A stretch of DNA of 64,000 nt. It comes from Seohaeicola_A nanhaiensis. GTDB taxonomy: Bacteria; Pseudomonadota; Alphaproteobacteria; Rhodobacterales; Rhodobacteraceae. Below the pieces are notes generated by a model. The model saw only the letters and a program-made list of their open reading frames with translations. It searched no databases and was not told the origin of the DNA. Shown here piece by piece: positions 44,179-53,330 of this stretch (position 1 is its first letter; each line of letters opens with the position of its first letter). The translations under genes and the position numbers were made by a program. The stretch lies in the NCBI RefSeq assembly GCF_042654245.1, contig NZ_JBHSGI010000002.1, positions 1 to 64,000 on the forward strand, given 5' to 3'.

Positions 44179-44205
44179 GTAGGGCCGAAGATCGGCTTGC
44201 CCTAC
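44179..44205. repeat. REP-like inverted repeat GTAGGGC...GCCCTAC
   Basis: GTAGGGC (44179-44185) pairs with GCCCTAC (44199-44205), with an inner CGA/TCG. Such GGTAGGGC-containing stems occur as intergenic repeats in Rhodobacterales. It lies in the 178-nt divergent gap between the methyltransferase and the second peptide-type ABC operon, in which no clear promoter could be defined. Confidence 0.45.
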
Positions 44206-44242
44206 GGCGGCCCCACCAGAGCGGCAGGCAACATCCGGGCAT

Positions 44243-46015
44243 ATGGCACCATTGCTGACAGTTGAGAACCTGAGCGTCGGCTTTGGCCGTGCTGAACCTG
44301 TGGTGCGTGACGTGAGTTTCCAGGTCGCGGCGGGCGAGACGCTAGCGCTGGTGGGGGAATCGGGATCGGGCAAGACCGTCACCTGCCGGGCAATCCTGCG
44401 CATCCTGCCCCGCGCGGCGCGGCTGTATGGCGGGCGGATCCTGCTGAACGGGCGCGACGGGCTGCAGGATCTGAGCGCGATGTCGCGGCGCGAGCTGCGC
44501 CGGGTGCGCGGTAACACGGTGGCGATGGTGTTTCAGGAACCCATGCGCTCGCTCTCGCCGCTGCACACGCTGGGCAATCAGGTGGCCGAGGTGCTGTGGC
44601 TGCATCGGGGTTGCAGCGAAAAAGAAGCGCGGCGGCAGGTGCTGGACACCTTTGCGCGGGTCGGCTTTCCCGACCCGGAGCGGGCCTATGGCTCATATCC
44701 TTTCGAGATGTCCGGCGGGATGCGGCAGCGCGCAATGATCGCGATGGCTATGGTCGGCAAGCCCGACCTGCTGATCGCGGACGAACCGACGACCGCACTG
44801 GATGTGACCACGCAGGCGCAGGTCCTGGGGCTGATGAAGGAGCTGCAGCAGGAGACCGGGATGGCGATGATCCTGGTCACCCATGATCTGGGCGTGGTGG
44901 CCAATATGGCCGAGCAGGTCGTGGTGATGCACAAGGGCCGGGTGATGGAGTCGGGCGCCGCCCGGGCGGTGCTGGGCGATCCTGCGCACCCCTACACGCG
45001 CCAGCTGTTCGACGCGGCGCTGGCGATACCGGCGCAGGCGGCACCCTGCGACACCGCCCGGCGCGAGGATATGATCCTCGAGCTGAAGGGTGTCAGCAAG
45101 ACCTACACCATGCGCAGCAAATCGGCATGGAAGCCGGAAGTTCTGATCCGTGCCTGCCGGGGCGTCGATCTGGCGCTGCCACGCGGGCGCACGTTGGCGA
45201 TCGTCGGCGAGAGCGGGTCGGGCAAGACCACGGCGGCGCGGATCGCGCTGGGGGCGGAAAAGCCCGATCCCGGCGGCGAGGTTCTGTTCCGTCAGGCCCC
45301 CGGCGGCGCGCCGATTGCGGTGCACGACCTGAACCGGGCCGCGCGGACCGCATTCCAGAAACAGGCGCAGATGGTGTTTCAGGATCCCTATTCGTCACTG
45401 TCGCCGCGGATGCGCATTCTGGACGCGCTGTGCGAGCCGCTGGAAATCCACAATATCGGCAACCGGAGCGAACGGCGCGACCGCGCCGCGGCGATGCTGG
45501 CGCAGGTCGGGCTGACCTCGGACATGCTGATGCGCTATCCGCACGCCTTTTCTGGCGGCCAGCGACAGCGGCTGTCGATCGCGCGCGCGCTGATGCTGGC
45601 CCCTTCGCTGCTGGTCTGCGACGAGCCGACCTCGGCGCTGGACGTTTCGGTGCAGGAGCAGATCCTGACGCTGCTTGAGGATATCCGCGACCGGCTGGGC
45701 CTGAGCTATCTGTTCATCAGCCACGATCTGGCGGTGGTCGCGCGCATTGCCGACGAGGTGGCGGTGATGCGCCAGGGGCTGGTGGTCGAGCAGGCCCCGC
45801 CCGAGGTGCTGTTCCACTGCCCGCGTCACCCCTACACCAAAGCGCTGATCGCGGCACAACCGACGCCCGATATAAGCTGTCCGATCAACCTCAAGCTGGT
45901 GGCGCTGGGCGCGGGATCACCGGAAAGCTGGCCCGAGGCCTTCCGTTTTTCCGACAGCGTGGTACCGTCGCTGACGCAGGTGAACCCAGGTCACAAGGTG
46001 AGATGCCATGTTTAG
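44243..46015 (+). CDS. Peptide-type ABC ATPase, two fused domains (second system)
   Basis: 590 residues. The first Walker A is GESGSGKT at 38-45 and the second GESGSGKTT near 322-330; each half has an SGG(M/Q)RQR signature. Unlike the system at 5-10 kb, the ATPase is the first gene here. Its last 50 residues (after PYTKALIAAQPTPD) form a tail that is not typical of the family. It overlaps the binding-protein gene by 8 nt. Confidence 0.94.
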   Translation: MAPLLTVENLSVGFGRAEPVVRDVSFQVAAGETLALVGESGSGKTVTCRAILRILPRAARLYGGRILLNGRDGLQDLSAMSRRELRRVRGNTVAMVFQEPMRSLSPLHTLGNQVAEVLWLHRGCSEKEARRQVLDTFARVGFPDPERAYGSYPFEMSGGMRQRAMIAMAMVGKPDLLIADEPTTALDVTTQAQVLGLMKELQQETGMAMILVTHDLGVVANMAEQVVVMHKGRVMESGAARAVLGDPAHPYTRQLFDAALAIPAQAAPCDTARREDMILELKGVSKTYTMRSKSAWKPEVLIRACRGVDLALPRGRTLAIVGESGSGKTTAARIALGAEKPDPGGEVLFRQAPGGAPIAVHDLNRAARTAFQKQAQMVFQDPYSSLSPRMRILDALCEPLEIHNIGNRSERRDRAAAMLAQVGLTSDMLMRYPHAFSGGQRQRLSIARALMLAPSLLVCDEPTSALDVSVQEQILTLLEDIRDRLGLSYLFISHDLAVVARIADEVAVMRQGLVVEQAPPEVLFHCPRHPYTKALIAAQPTPDISCPINLKLVALGAGSPESWPEAFRFSDSVVPSLTQVNPGHKVRCHV

Positions 46016-47921
46016 GATAGTGCGCGCTCTTGCGGTCATGCTGGCGAGCGTGGCCGGCGGCGCAGTCCTTGCGGCGCCGCAACTGAAGGAAACGCCCTAT
46101 TGGACCGAGAGGGTCTCGAAGGGCGAGTTGCCGCCTGTGGCGGAGCGGGTGCCCGCAGAGCCGCTGGTCGTCGATCTGGAAGCGAAGGGGCGCACCTTCG
46201 GCACGCCGGGCGGCACGTTGACGACGCTGGTGTCCCGCGACCGGGATATCCGGATGATGGTGGTTTACGGCTACGCCCGTCTGATGGGCTATGACGAGCA
46301 ATACCATCTCGTACCCGACCTTCTGGCAAGTGTGGATATCGAGGACGACAAGGTCTTTACCCTCCATTTGCGCAAGGGTCACAAATGGTCGGACGGGGCG
46401 CCCTTCACGTCCGCCGATTTTGCCTATTTCTGGGAGGACGTCGCCAACAACGCCGAACTCAGCCCCTCGGGACCGCCGGATTTCCTGCGCATCGAAGGCA
46501 AGTATCCCACGGTGACGACGCCGGATGAGACCACAGTGGTCTATGCCTGGGAGGCGCCCAATCCGCTGTTCCTGCAGACGCTGGCGCAGGCGCGTCCGCC
46601 GTTCATCTATCGCCCGGCGCATGTGCTGAAGAAATACCACGTCAAATATGCCGACCCCGCCGAGCTGGCGGCGGAGGTGGCGGAGGCCCGGGTCAAGAGC
46701 TGGGCCGCGCTGCACAACGGGGTGGATAATATGTACGACTTCGACAACCCCGAGCTGCCGACGCTGCAGCCCTGGGTGAACAAGTCGGACGGCAAGAAGA
46801 TCCGCCACAAGTTCGAACGCAATCCCTACTACCACAGGATCGACAGCCATGGGGTGCAGCTGCCCTATATCGACGCGGTCGAGATGGAGATCGTTTCGGG
46901 CGGGCTGATCGCGGCCAAGGCGAATGCGGGCGAGACCGACCTTCAGGGGCGCGGGCTGGATTTTCGCGACATTCCGATCCTTCGCAAGGGAGAGGCAGAC
47001 GGCAAGCCCTACCGGACCCTGCTCTGGGCCAATGGCGTGGCGAGCCAGATCGCGATCTATCCCAACCTCAATTGCGCGGATAGTGTCTGGCGCGACGTCC
47101 TGCGCGACGTACGGGTACGGCGGGCGCTTTCGCTGGGGATTGATCGGGTGGCGATCAACCGGGCGCTGTATTTCAAGATGGCCAAGCCCGGCGCGATGGC
47201 GGTTCTGCCCCAGAGTGCGTTCTACGACGAGGAGAACACGAAGGCCTGGGCCAACTTCGACGCGGCACAGGCCAACCTGCTGCTGGACGAGGCGGGGCTG
47301 GACAAACGCCAGGGCGATGGAACGCGGCTGCTGCCCGACGGGCGCCCGATGGAGCTGATCATCGAAACGGCCGGCGAGCGGCAGGAGGTGGAGAACGCCC
47401 TGCAGATCGTCACCGACACCTGGCGGGACATCGGGGTAAAGCTGGTGATGCGCCCGCTGGACCGGGACATCCTGCGCAACCGGATATATGCGGGCACGAC
47501 CATGGCCTCGGTCTGGTATGGGTGGGACAACGGCATCCCGCAGTCCTATACCTCGCCCGATTTCCTGGCCCCGCGCCAGCAGGAGTTCTTCGCCTGGCCC
47601 AAGTGGGGCCAGTATTACCAGACCAATGGCGGCTCGGGCGAGCCACCCGACATGGAGGCGCCCAAGCGGCTGCTGGAACTGTCGCACGATTGGGAAAAGG
47701 CGGGCGATGACGCGGCTCGGGCCGAGATCTGGCGCGAGATGCTGAAGATCCATGCCGACAACGTCTTTGGCATCGGCATCCTGTCGGAGGCGCCGCAGCC
47801 CATCGTGGTGAGCAACAACCTGAAGAACGTGCCGCTGCAGGCCATCTGGGCCTGGGATCCGGGCGCGCATTTCGGGGTGCACCGGATGGACGAGTTCTAT
47901 TTCGAAGGTGGCCGGAAGTAA
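46008..47921 (+). CDS. Family 5 ABC solute-binding protein (second peptide-type system)
   Basis: 637 residues, about 100 longer than usual DppA-type proteins and in the range of YejA/opine- or sugar-peptide-type binding proteins. Signal peptide 1-23 (IVRALAVMLASVAGGAVLA). Landmarks are TLHLRKGHKWSDGAPFTSAD, RRALSLGIDRVAINRALY and LLPDGRPMELIIET. Overlaps the first permease gene by one base (TAATG). The ligand is unknown. Confidence 0.93.
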   Translation: MFRIVRALAVMLASVAGGAVLAAPQLKETPYWTERVSKGELPPVAERVPAEPLVVDLEAKGRTFGTPGGTLTTLVSRDRDIRMMVVYGYARLMGYDEQYHLVPDLLASVDIEDDKVFTLHLRKGHKWSDGAPFTSADFAYFWEDVANNAELSPSGPPDFLRIEGKYPTVTTPDETTVVYAWEAPNPLFLQTLAQARPPFIYRPAHVLKKYHVKYADPAELAAEVAEARVKSWAALHNGVDNMYDFDNPELPTLQPWVNKSDGKKIRHKFERNPYYHRIDSHGVQLPYIDAVEMEIVSGGLIAAKANAGETDLQGRGLDFRDIPILRKGEADGKPYRTLLWANGVASQIAIYPNLNCADSVWRDVLRDVRVRRALSLGIDRVAINRALYFKMAKPGAMAVLPQSAFYDEENTKAWANFDAAQANLLLDEAGLDKRQGDGTRLLPDGRPMELIIETAGERQEVENALQIVTDTWRDIGVKLVMRPLDRDILRNRIYAGTTMASVWYGWDNGIPQSYTSPDFLAPRQQEFFAWPKWGQYYQTNGGSGEPPDMEAPKRLLELSHDWEKAGDDAARAEIWREMLKIHADNVFGIGILSEAPQPIVVSNNLKNVPLQAIWAWDPGAHFGVHRMDEFYFEGGRK

Positions 47922-48949
47922 TGCAGATCCTGCGCTATGCGATCTATCGCTTCGGCACGATGCTGCTGACGCTGCTGGTCGTTTCGGCACTGATCTTTGC
48001 CATCATCAACCTGCCGCCGGGCGATTATCTGTCGAACCAGATTTCCGAGCTTAAATCGACCGGCCAGTCGGCGGGGATCGCCAAGGCGGAATTCCTGCGC
48101 AAGGAATATGCGCTCGACCGGCCGCTGTGGCAGCAATATCTGATCTGGGTCGGCTTCATGCCCGGCCCGCACGGGTTTTCCGGGCTGATCCAGGGCAATT
48201 TCGGCTGGTCTTTCGAGTTTGACCGGCCGGTATCCGAGATCGTTGGAGATTCTCTCTGGCTGACGGTGCTGGTGAACCTGGCGGCCGTGCTGTTCGTCTA
48301 TATGGTCGCCCTGCCCCTTGGCGTGCTGGCGGCGGCACGGTCGCGGACCTGGGTCGATTATTCCTCGGCCTTCGTCGGATATCTCGGGCTGGCCACGCCG
48401 AACTTTCTGCTGGCGCTGATCCTGTTCTATTACGGGCATCGCTACATGGATCTGCCGATCGGCGGGCTGATGGACCCCTCGTTCGAGGGTGAGCCGATGA
48501 GCTGGGCGAAGGTGCAGTCGATTCTCTGGCACCTGATCGTGCCGACCTTCGTGATCGGCACCTCGGGCGCGGCGGCGATGATGCAGCGGCTGCGCGCCAA
48601 CATGCTGGACGAGCTGGGCAAACCCTACGTCGAGACTGCCATCGCCAAGGGGATGAGCCCGCGCAGGATGCTGACGAAATACCCGCTGCGCGTCGCCTTC
48701 AACCCCTTCGTCGCCGATATCGGCAATCTGCTGCCCTCGATGGTGTCGGGATCGGTGCTGGTGTCCGTCGTGCTTGGCCTGCAGACCATCGGGCCGACCC
48801 TGCTGACCGCGCTGCGGGCGCAGGATCAATTCCTGGCCGGGTTCGTGCTGATGTTCGTCGCGCTGCTGACACTGCTGGGCACGATGATCTCGGACGTTCT
48901 GCTGGTGCTGCTCGATCCGCGCATCCGCTATGAAGGGCGCGAGACATGA
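47921..48949 (+). CDS. Peptide-type ABC permease (DppB/YejB family, second system)
   Basis: 342-residue inner-membrane permease beginning MQILRYAIYRFGTMLLTLLV. The cytoplasmic coupling loop is PYVETAIAKGMSPRRMLTKY. It carries an enlarged periplasmic loop (GLIQGNFGWSFEFDRPVSEI) as usual for the class. Overlaps the second permease gene by 4 nt. Confidence 0.94.
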   Translation: MQILRYAIYRFGTMLLTLLVVSALIFAIINLPPGDYLSNQISELKSTGQSAGIAKAEFLRKEYALDRPLWQQYLIWVGFMPGPHGFSGLIQGNFGWSFEFDRPVSEIVGDSLWLTVLVNLAAVLFVYMVALPLGVLAAARSRTWVDYSSAFVGYLGLATPNFLLALILFYYGHRYMDLPIGGLMDPSFEGEPMSWAKVQSILWHLIVPTFVIGTSGAAAMMQRLRANMLDELGKPYVETAIAKGMSPRRMLTKYPLRVAFNPFVADIGNLLPSMVSGSVLVSVVLGLQTIGPTLLTALRAQDQFLAGFVLMFVALLTLLGTMISDVLLVLLDPRIRYEGRET

Positions 48950-50100
48950 GCGTGCTGCCGGACGGGCGGTATGTCGACGACGCCCCTTTTGACCCGCAGC
49001 AGTCGATCCAGACAATCGAGCGCAGGGATCTGGATGCGCCGGCCCGCGTGCTGATCTGGCGCAAGTTCAAGACGCACCGTCTGGGGCTGATCTCGGGCAT
49101 CTTCCTGTTGCTGTGCTATGTGATGCTGCCCTTCGCCGGCTTCATCGCGCCCTACACGCCGAACGAGCGGTTTTCGGAGAACCTCTATTCGCCGCCGCAG
49201 GGCATTCACCTTTGGCATGAGGGCGAGTTCATCGGACCCTTCGTCTATCCGATGACCTCGGAGCCCAACATGGAAACCTTCAAGTGGGAGTTCAAGCCGG
49301 ACACCAGCGCTCCGCAGAAACTGCGGTTCTTCTGCAAGGGTGCGAGCTATCCGCTGGCCGGGATGATCGAAACCGACCGCCACCTGTTCTGCGCGCCCGA
49401 CGGGGTAACGGTCTTTCTGTGGGGATCGGACCGGCTGGGCCGCGACATGTTCAGCCGCATTCTTTACGGCGCGCAGCTGAGCCTGACGGTCGGGCTGATC
49501 GGCATCACGGTTTCCTTCGTGCTGGGGATCTTCTTCGGGTCGGTCGCTGGCTATTTCGGCGGCGGGATCGACTGGGTGATCAACCGGGTGATCGAGATCC
49601 TGCGGTCACTGCCGGAACTCCCGCTGTGGCTGGCGCTGTCGGCGGCTGTGCCGTCGAACTGGGGGCCGGTTGCGGTGTTCTTCATCATTTCGGTGATCCT
49701 CGGGATCCTCGACTGGCCCGGGCTGGCGCGGTCGGTGCGGTCCAAATTCCTGTCGCTGCGCGAGGAAGAATACGTCCGCGCCGCGGAAATGATGGGCGCA
49801 AGCTCGGGCCGGGTGATTCGAAAACACCTGCTGCCGAACTTCATGAGTCACCTGATCGCCTCGGCGACTCTTTCCATTCCGGCGATGATCCTGGGTGAAA
49901 CGGCCCTATCGTTTCTCGGGCTGGGATTGCGCGCACCGGCGGTGAGCTGGGGCGTGATGCTTAACGATGCGCAGAACCTGGTGAACGTAGAGATATACTG
50001 GTGGACCGCTTTGCCCATGCTGCCCATCATCATCGTCGTTCTGGCGTTCAATTTCCTGGGCGACGGGCTGCGCGACAGCCTTGACCCCTACGAGCAATGA
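48946..50100 (+). CDS. Peptide-type ABC permease (DppC/YejE family, second system)
   Basis: 384 residues, about 90 longer than ordinary DppC because of a large loop between the first transmembrane helix (about residues 49-70) and the core (GSDRLGRDMFSRILYG near 160). This enlarged loop is also seen in YejE-like permeases. The coupling loop is EEYVRAAEMMGASSGRVIRK. It ends the operon; a weak hairpin with T run follows. Confidence 0.94.
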   Translation: MSVLPDGRYVDDAPFDPQQSIQTIERRDLDAPARVLIWRKFKTHRLGLISGIFLLLCYVMLPFAGFIAPYTPNERFSENLYSPPQGIHLWHEGEFIGPFVYPMTSEPNMETFKWEFKPDTSAPQKLRFFCKGASYPLAGMIETDRHLFCAPDGVTVFLWGSDRLGRDMFSRILYGAQLSLTVGLIGITVSFVLGIFFGSVAGYFGGGIDWVINRVIEILRSLPELPLWLALSAAVPSNWGPVAVFFIISVILGILDWPGLARSVRSKFLSLREEEYVRAAEMMGASSGRVIRKHLLPNFMSHLIASATLSIPAMILGETALSFLGLGLRAPAVSWGVMLNDAQNLVNVEIYWWTALPMLPIIIVVLAFNFLGDGLRDSLDPYEQ

Positions 50101-50122
50101 TTACCACACTGTAATCATCGCC

Positions 50123-50153
50123 ACAGACGGCTGTATGAAACCGTCCGTATTTT
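50123..50153 (+). terminator. Weak terminator after the second peptide-type ABC operon
   Basis: ACAGACGG (50123-50130) pairs with CCGTCCGT (50141-50148) with one mismatch and a 10-nt loop, followed by ATTTT. A second short inverted repeat ATTAC-N6-GTAAT lies at 50100-50115, immediately before it. Confidence 0.5.
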
Positions 50154-50212
50154 ACCGAGTTATCTCCCAGAGGTCGCCATGTTGACCGGGTTGAACAGGA
50201 GATTTGTAACGA

Positions 50213-50593
50213 ATGAGACCGGACATGAACCCCAGCAGCTTTGACCTGGTCGCCCCGCCCGAAGACCGCCCGATGCCCACACGCTGGAGCGAGGGCAGCC
50301 GACGGGACGGGGAAACCATCCTCGACATCGAAACCGCCGTCACGTTGAACTGCGTTGTAGGCCGTATCTTTGATACCGCTGCCTCGTGGAGCGAGCTGCT
50401 GAAGGACCTGGGCCGCACGGGTTTTGTGCTTCAATTCGACGGACCGCGTCTTGTTCTGGTGAATGAACACACCGGACAGGGGCTATGCACCTGCGCGGCG
50501 CTGGGGCACAGCTTCCGAACGCTTCTGGCGCGGCTCGGCAAGCCGAGCGTTCTGGCAGATTCCGGACGACTTGTGGCGCGCCCCGGCCGCTGA
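50213..50593 (+). CDS. Small protein of unknown function
   Basis: 126 residues from ATG 50213, with AGGAGA about 9 nt upstream. I do not recognise a characterised family. The centre (about 55-110: WSELLKDLGRTGFVLQFDGP, then HTGQGLCTCAALGHSFRTL) reads like a small folded alpha/beta domain; the first 45 residues look disordered and charged. No signal peptide or membrane segment. It converges on the MscS gene with six bases between stops. Confidence 0.65.
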   Translation: MRPDMNPSSFDLVAPPEDRPMPTRWSEGSRRDGETILDIETAVTLNCVVGRIFDTAASWSELLKDLGRTGFVLQFDGPRLVLVNEHTGQGLCTCAALGHSFRTLLARLGKPSVLADSGRLVARPGR

Positions 50594-50599
50594 GCCGGT

Positions 50600-52930
50600 T
50601 CAGCGGTCGTCGCCACCGACGCCTTTCATGTCCTCCAATGCATCGTCGTCCAATGCTGAGAGTGCTGCTCCGGTAATGGTGTCGCGCTGTTCCGGAGTAA
50701 GATGTTCGATATGGCCGTCGGCCAGCCGGACGGTGACCTCGCGATGGGCGAACCTGATGCCTTCCCGGGCAAAGAGCGCCCGGATTTCCTCGTAAACACG
50801 CTTGCGGATCAGCCACTGGTCGCCCGGCTTGGTCATGAACTTGACCCGGATGATCATCGCGCTGTCCTGCATCTCGATCACGCCCTGACTCTTCAATGGC
50901 TGGATGAAGTTTTCCCCGATCACCGGATCTTCCAGCAGCTCCTGACCCAGTTTCTTGATGAGCTTGCGCACCTTTTCCACGTCGGTGTCATAGGTGACTC
51001 GCAGCGGCAGTTTCATGATGACCCAGTCGCGCGAATAATTGGTGAGGACCTGGATTTCGCCGAAGGGAATGGTGTGCAGCGCGCCGAGGTGATGGCGCAG
51101 CTGGAACGAGCGGACGGAGATCTTTTCGACCGTGCCCTTGACCGAGTTGATGTCGATATACTCGCCCTTGCGGAAGGCGTCGTCGATCAGAAAGAAGGCG
51201 CCCGAGAAGATGTCGCGAACCAACGTCTGCGCGCCAAAGCCGACGGCGAGGCCGACGACCCCTGCCCCGGCGAAGAGCGGGCTGACGTTGATGCCCATTT
51301 CCAGCAGGGCGATCAGGCCGATCGAAACCACGACAACCGCCAGGATGGCGCCGCGGAACAGGGGCAGCAGGGTGGCGAGGCGGCTGGCGCTGGTCGCCCC
51401 GCCTTCATCGCCGAGTTCGGCCTCGTCCATTTCGGGCGCCTCTTCGGCGATCTTGCTGTCGATCCAGATGCGGAAGACGTGATAGACGATATATCCCATG
51501 AAAAGGATCACCGTGACATCCATAAGCCGCCCCACAAGGGACTCGCGCAGGAAGGTACTGTCGGGATCCCAGATGCGCAGCAAAGCATAGGCGCCGGCGA
51601 CAAAGGCAAGGATGCCGGCGACGCGGCGGGCGAGATCCTCGTAGGTGTTGAAGGTGGGCCGCGCGGGGGGCGGGACCGCCTCGGCTTCGGCCTCTTCCAG
51701 TGCGTCGGCGGCGGCCATGTCCTGATTGATCCGCTCGCGCGCGATCGAGCGATGGAAATAGCGTTCGATCCCGTAGTTGATCACGCCGTAGACGACGATG
51801 ATCGACAGGAAGACGCCATAGGCCCCCATGACCAGCGGCACCGACTCGGGCAATTCCATGACCAGATCGAAGGCCAATTCGAACCAGCCGAAGATCACAT
51901 AGGCCACCAGCAGCGGCGCCCATCCGAGCGCGACCATCTTCGTCACCCAGGACAGATCCTGCATCGGCTTGCCGCGACGGATGGCCCGGGTGATGGCGCG
52001 GGCGTTGAATGCGATCATCGCCAGATTGGCCAGCGCGCCGACCAGCGACAGCAGGCCATAAAGCAGCGCGTAAACGTTGTAGTTCAGCCCGAAGTCGTGA
52101 ATCCAGGTGCCGAACATGATCGCGGCGACGTTGTAACCACCGAGGAGCGAGGCCCAGTAATACAACCGCTTCGCGTCGCGGTCGCTGAAGTCCGGGATGC
52201 GATATTGCGGCAGGAAGGGCGACAGGATCATGCGCCAGACATCGGCCAGCGTGCGGGCGATGAACCAGCCGAGGAAGATCGCGGTGACCGTGAACTGAAC
52301 CGAGAGATCGTTGGACTGCCCCCAGATCAGCAGGCCCAGCAGATAGGCCACGGCCATACCAAAGACGGTGCCGCCGACGCCCATCAGGAAGCGGAAGACC
52401 AGGAATGGCATCTTCTCGCGATAGCCTTCCGGGCGCTCGAGCACACGTGCCACCACAAACCTGCGCGCGATGCGCTGCCCGTAGATGTGGATTGCCGCGA
52501 ACCGCCCCACCAGCAAAAGCGCGACCGTCCAGAAGAACACCATCACATAGGTCATGATGGCGCCTTCGGGACTGGTCGCGCGCAGGATATAGGCGACCTC
52601 GTTCAGCGAATTGGGCAGCGCGTCGAGCCTTTCGCGCAGGGTATCGCGAAAGCGCGTCATCTCGGACTGCGCCTTCATCAGCGTCGAGGCGCCCTCCATC
52701 GTATGAGCCGGCGCCTGCGGCGTCGGCTCGGCTGTCGCGGCGGGGGGAGACCCGACGACCGTGCCATTCTTGTCGATGACGATGACACTGACGCCCGCCG
52801 CTGTTGCCTCGCGGATGGCCTTGGTGAGCGCGTCGGTCTCGGCCGCTTCAGCCTGCTGGGCCTGCGCGGCGACGGGCAGAGCCAATACGAGCAGCAACGC
52901 CGCAATCCACTGCAGCATCAGCTTGTGCAT
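50600..52930 (-). CDS. Large MscS-family mechanosensitive channel
   Basis: 776 residues from ATG 52930 (MHKLMLQWI). Residues 1-24 are a signal peptide ending AQA. A periplasmic stretch (about 25-125) and a series of about ten membrane segments follow. The conserved MscS pore and beta domain lie at about 550-640 (GVVGLAVGFGAQTLVRDIFS, then FFLIDDAFRKGEYI). A cytoplasmic C-terminal domain reaches EGIRFAHREVTVR. It is expected to release solutes upon hypo-osmotic shock. It is much larger than E. coli MscS (286 residues) and resembles the MscK/YbdG-like large class. Confidence 0.93.
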   Translation of the reverse strand: MHKLMLQWIAALLLVLALPVAAQAQQAEAAETDALTKAIREATAAGVSVIVIDKNGTVVGSPPAATAEPTPQAPAHTMEGASTLMKAQSEMTRFRDTLRERLDALPNSLNEVAYILRATSPEGAIMTYVMVFFWTVALLLVGRFAAIHIYGQRIARRFVVARVLERPEGYREKMPFLVFRFLMGVGGTVFGMAVAYLLGLLIWGQSNDLSVQFTVTAIFLGWFIARTLADVWRMILSPFLPQYRIPDFSDRDAKRLYYWASLLGGYNVAAIMFGTWIHDFGLNYNVYALLYGLLSLVGALANLAMIAFNARAITRAIRRGKPMQDLSWVTKMVALGWAPLLVAYVIFGWFELAFDLVMELPESVPLVMGAYGVFLSIIVVYGVINYGIERYFHRSIARERINQDMAAADALEEAEAEAVPPPARPTFNTYEDLARRVAGILAFVAGAYALLRIWDPDSTFLRESLVGRLMDVTVILFMGYIVYHVFRIWIDSKIAEEAPEMDEAELGDEGGATSASRLATLLPLFRGAILAVVVVSIGLIALLEMGINVSPLFAGAGVVGLAVGFGAQTLVRDIFSGAFFLIDDAFRKGEYIDINSVKGTVEKISVRSFQLRHHLGALHTIPFGEIQVLTNYSRDWVIMKLPLRVTYDTDVEKVRKLIKKLGQELLEDPVIGENFIQPLKSQGVIEMQDSAMIIRVKFMTKPGDQWLIRKRVYEEIRALFAREGIRFAHREVTVRLADGHIEHLTPEQRDTITGAALSALDDDALEDMKGVGGDDR

Positions 52931-53228
52931 CCCATCCCCGCCGGTTTTGCTTCTTTGTCGCAAAACGCTACAGGAGGGGGGCAAAGCGCGCAATCGGCTT
53001 GGCTGCTGGATTTTTGAAGCCCTTTCAGCGCAGCCTGATGCCACGTCAGCCGGCAAAATCGTGGTTGTCTATTTCCAAGCCGCAACAATTTCACTAAAGC
53101 TGCCGAAAGACGCCGGGAGAACGGGTGCGGTTTTCTGCATTGCGCCGGGCGGACGGGAAGGGCTTTGCGGGCATCCGTGGCCGATCCGGCCAGGGCGCCG
53201 GCCGGGCGGGCCGAGCGAGAGGCGGGAC
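52931..53228. other. Gene-free divergent region upstream of MscS and the glycosyltransferase cluster
   Basis: About 300 nt between the MscS start and a small ORF. A C-rich, A/T-poor stretch; AGGAGGGGG at 52971-52979 is on the plus strand but no start codon with a plausible frame follows it closely. The AT-rich part near 53070-53100 (TTGTCTATTTCCAAGCCGCAACAATTTC) may hold a promoter for the rightward cluster. I see no RNA gene in it. Confidence 0.4.
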
Positions 53229-53330
53229 ATGACCGCGGTGGGGCAAATTCCGAAGACCGGCGCCGCCGTCGTGCGGCTTGTGGCTTTTGGGCCGCTGAAG
53301 CTGGCAAGCCTGGTGTCTGGACTGAGATGA
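53229..53330 (+). CDS. Possible 33-residue leader peptide, coupled to the first glycosyltransferase
   Basis: ATG 53229 preceded by GAGGCGGG; the reading frame ends in TGA at 53328-53330, overlapping the ATG of the glycosyltransferase at 53327 by 4 nt. The product has a basic and hydrophobic character (VVRLVAFGPLKLASLVSG near its end) and no known homologue that I can name. The glycosyltransferase has no visible Shine-Dalgarno of its own, which is the main reason to take this frame seriously. Confidence 0.35.
   Translation: MTAVGQIPKTGAAVVRLVAFGPLKLASLVSGLR

Noticed and set aside
45891..47990. 699-codon minus-strand frame across the binding protein at 46-48 kb
   Set aside because: Shadow of a clear family 5 binding protein; no start or ribosome-binding site and no domain.
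50702..53017. 771-codon plus-strand frame antisense to the MscS gene
   Set aside because: The minus-strand frame has signal peptide, membrane segments and the MscS pore motif; the plus frame has none of these.
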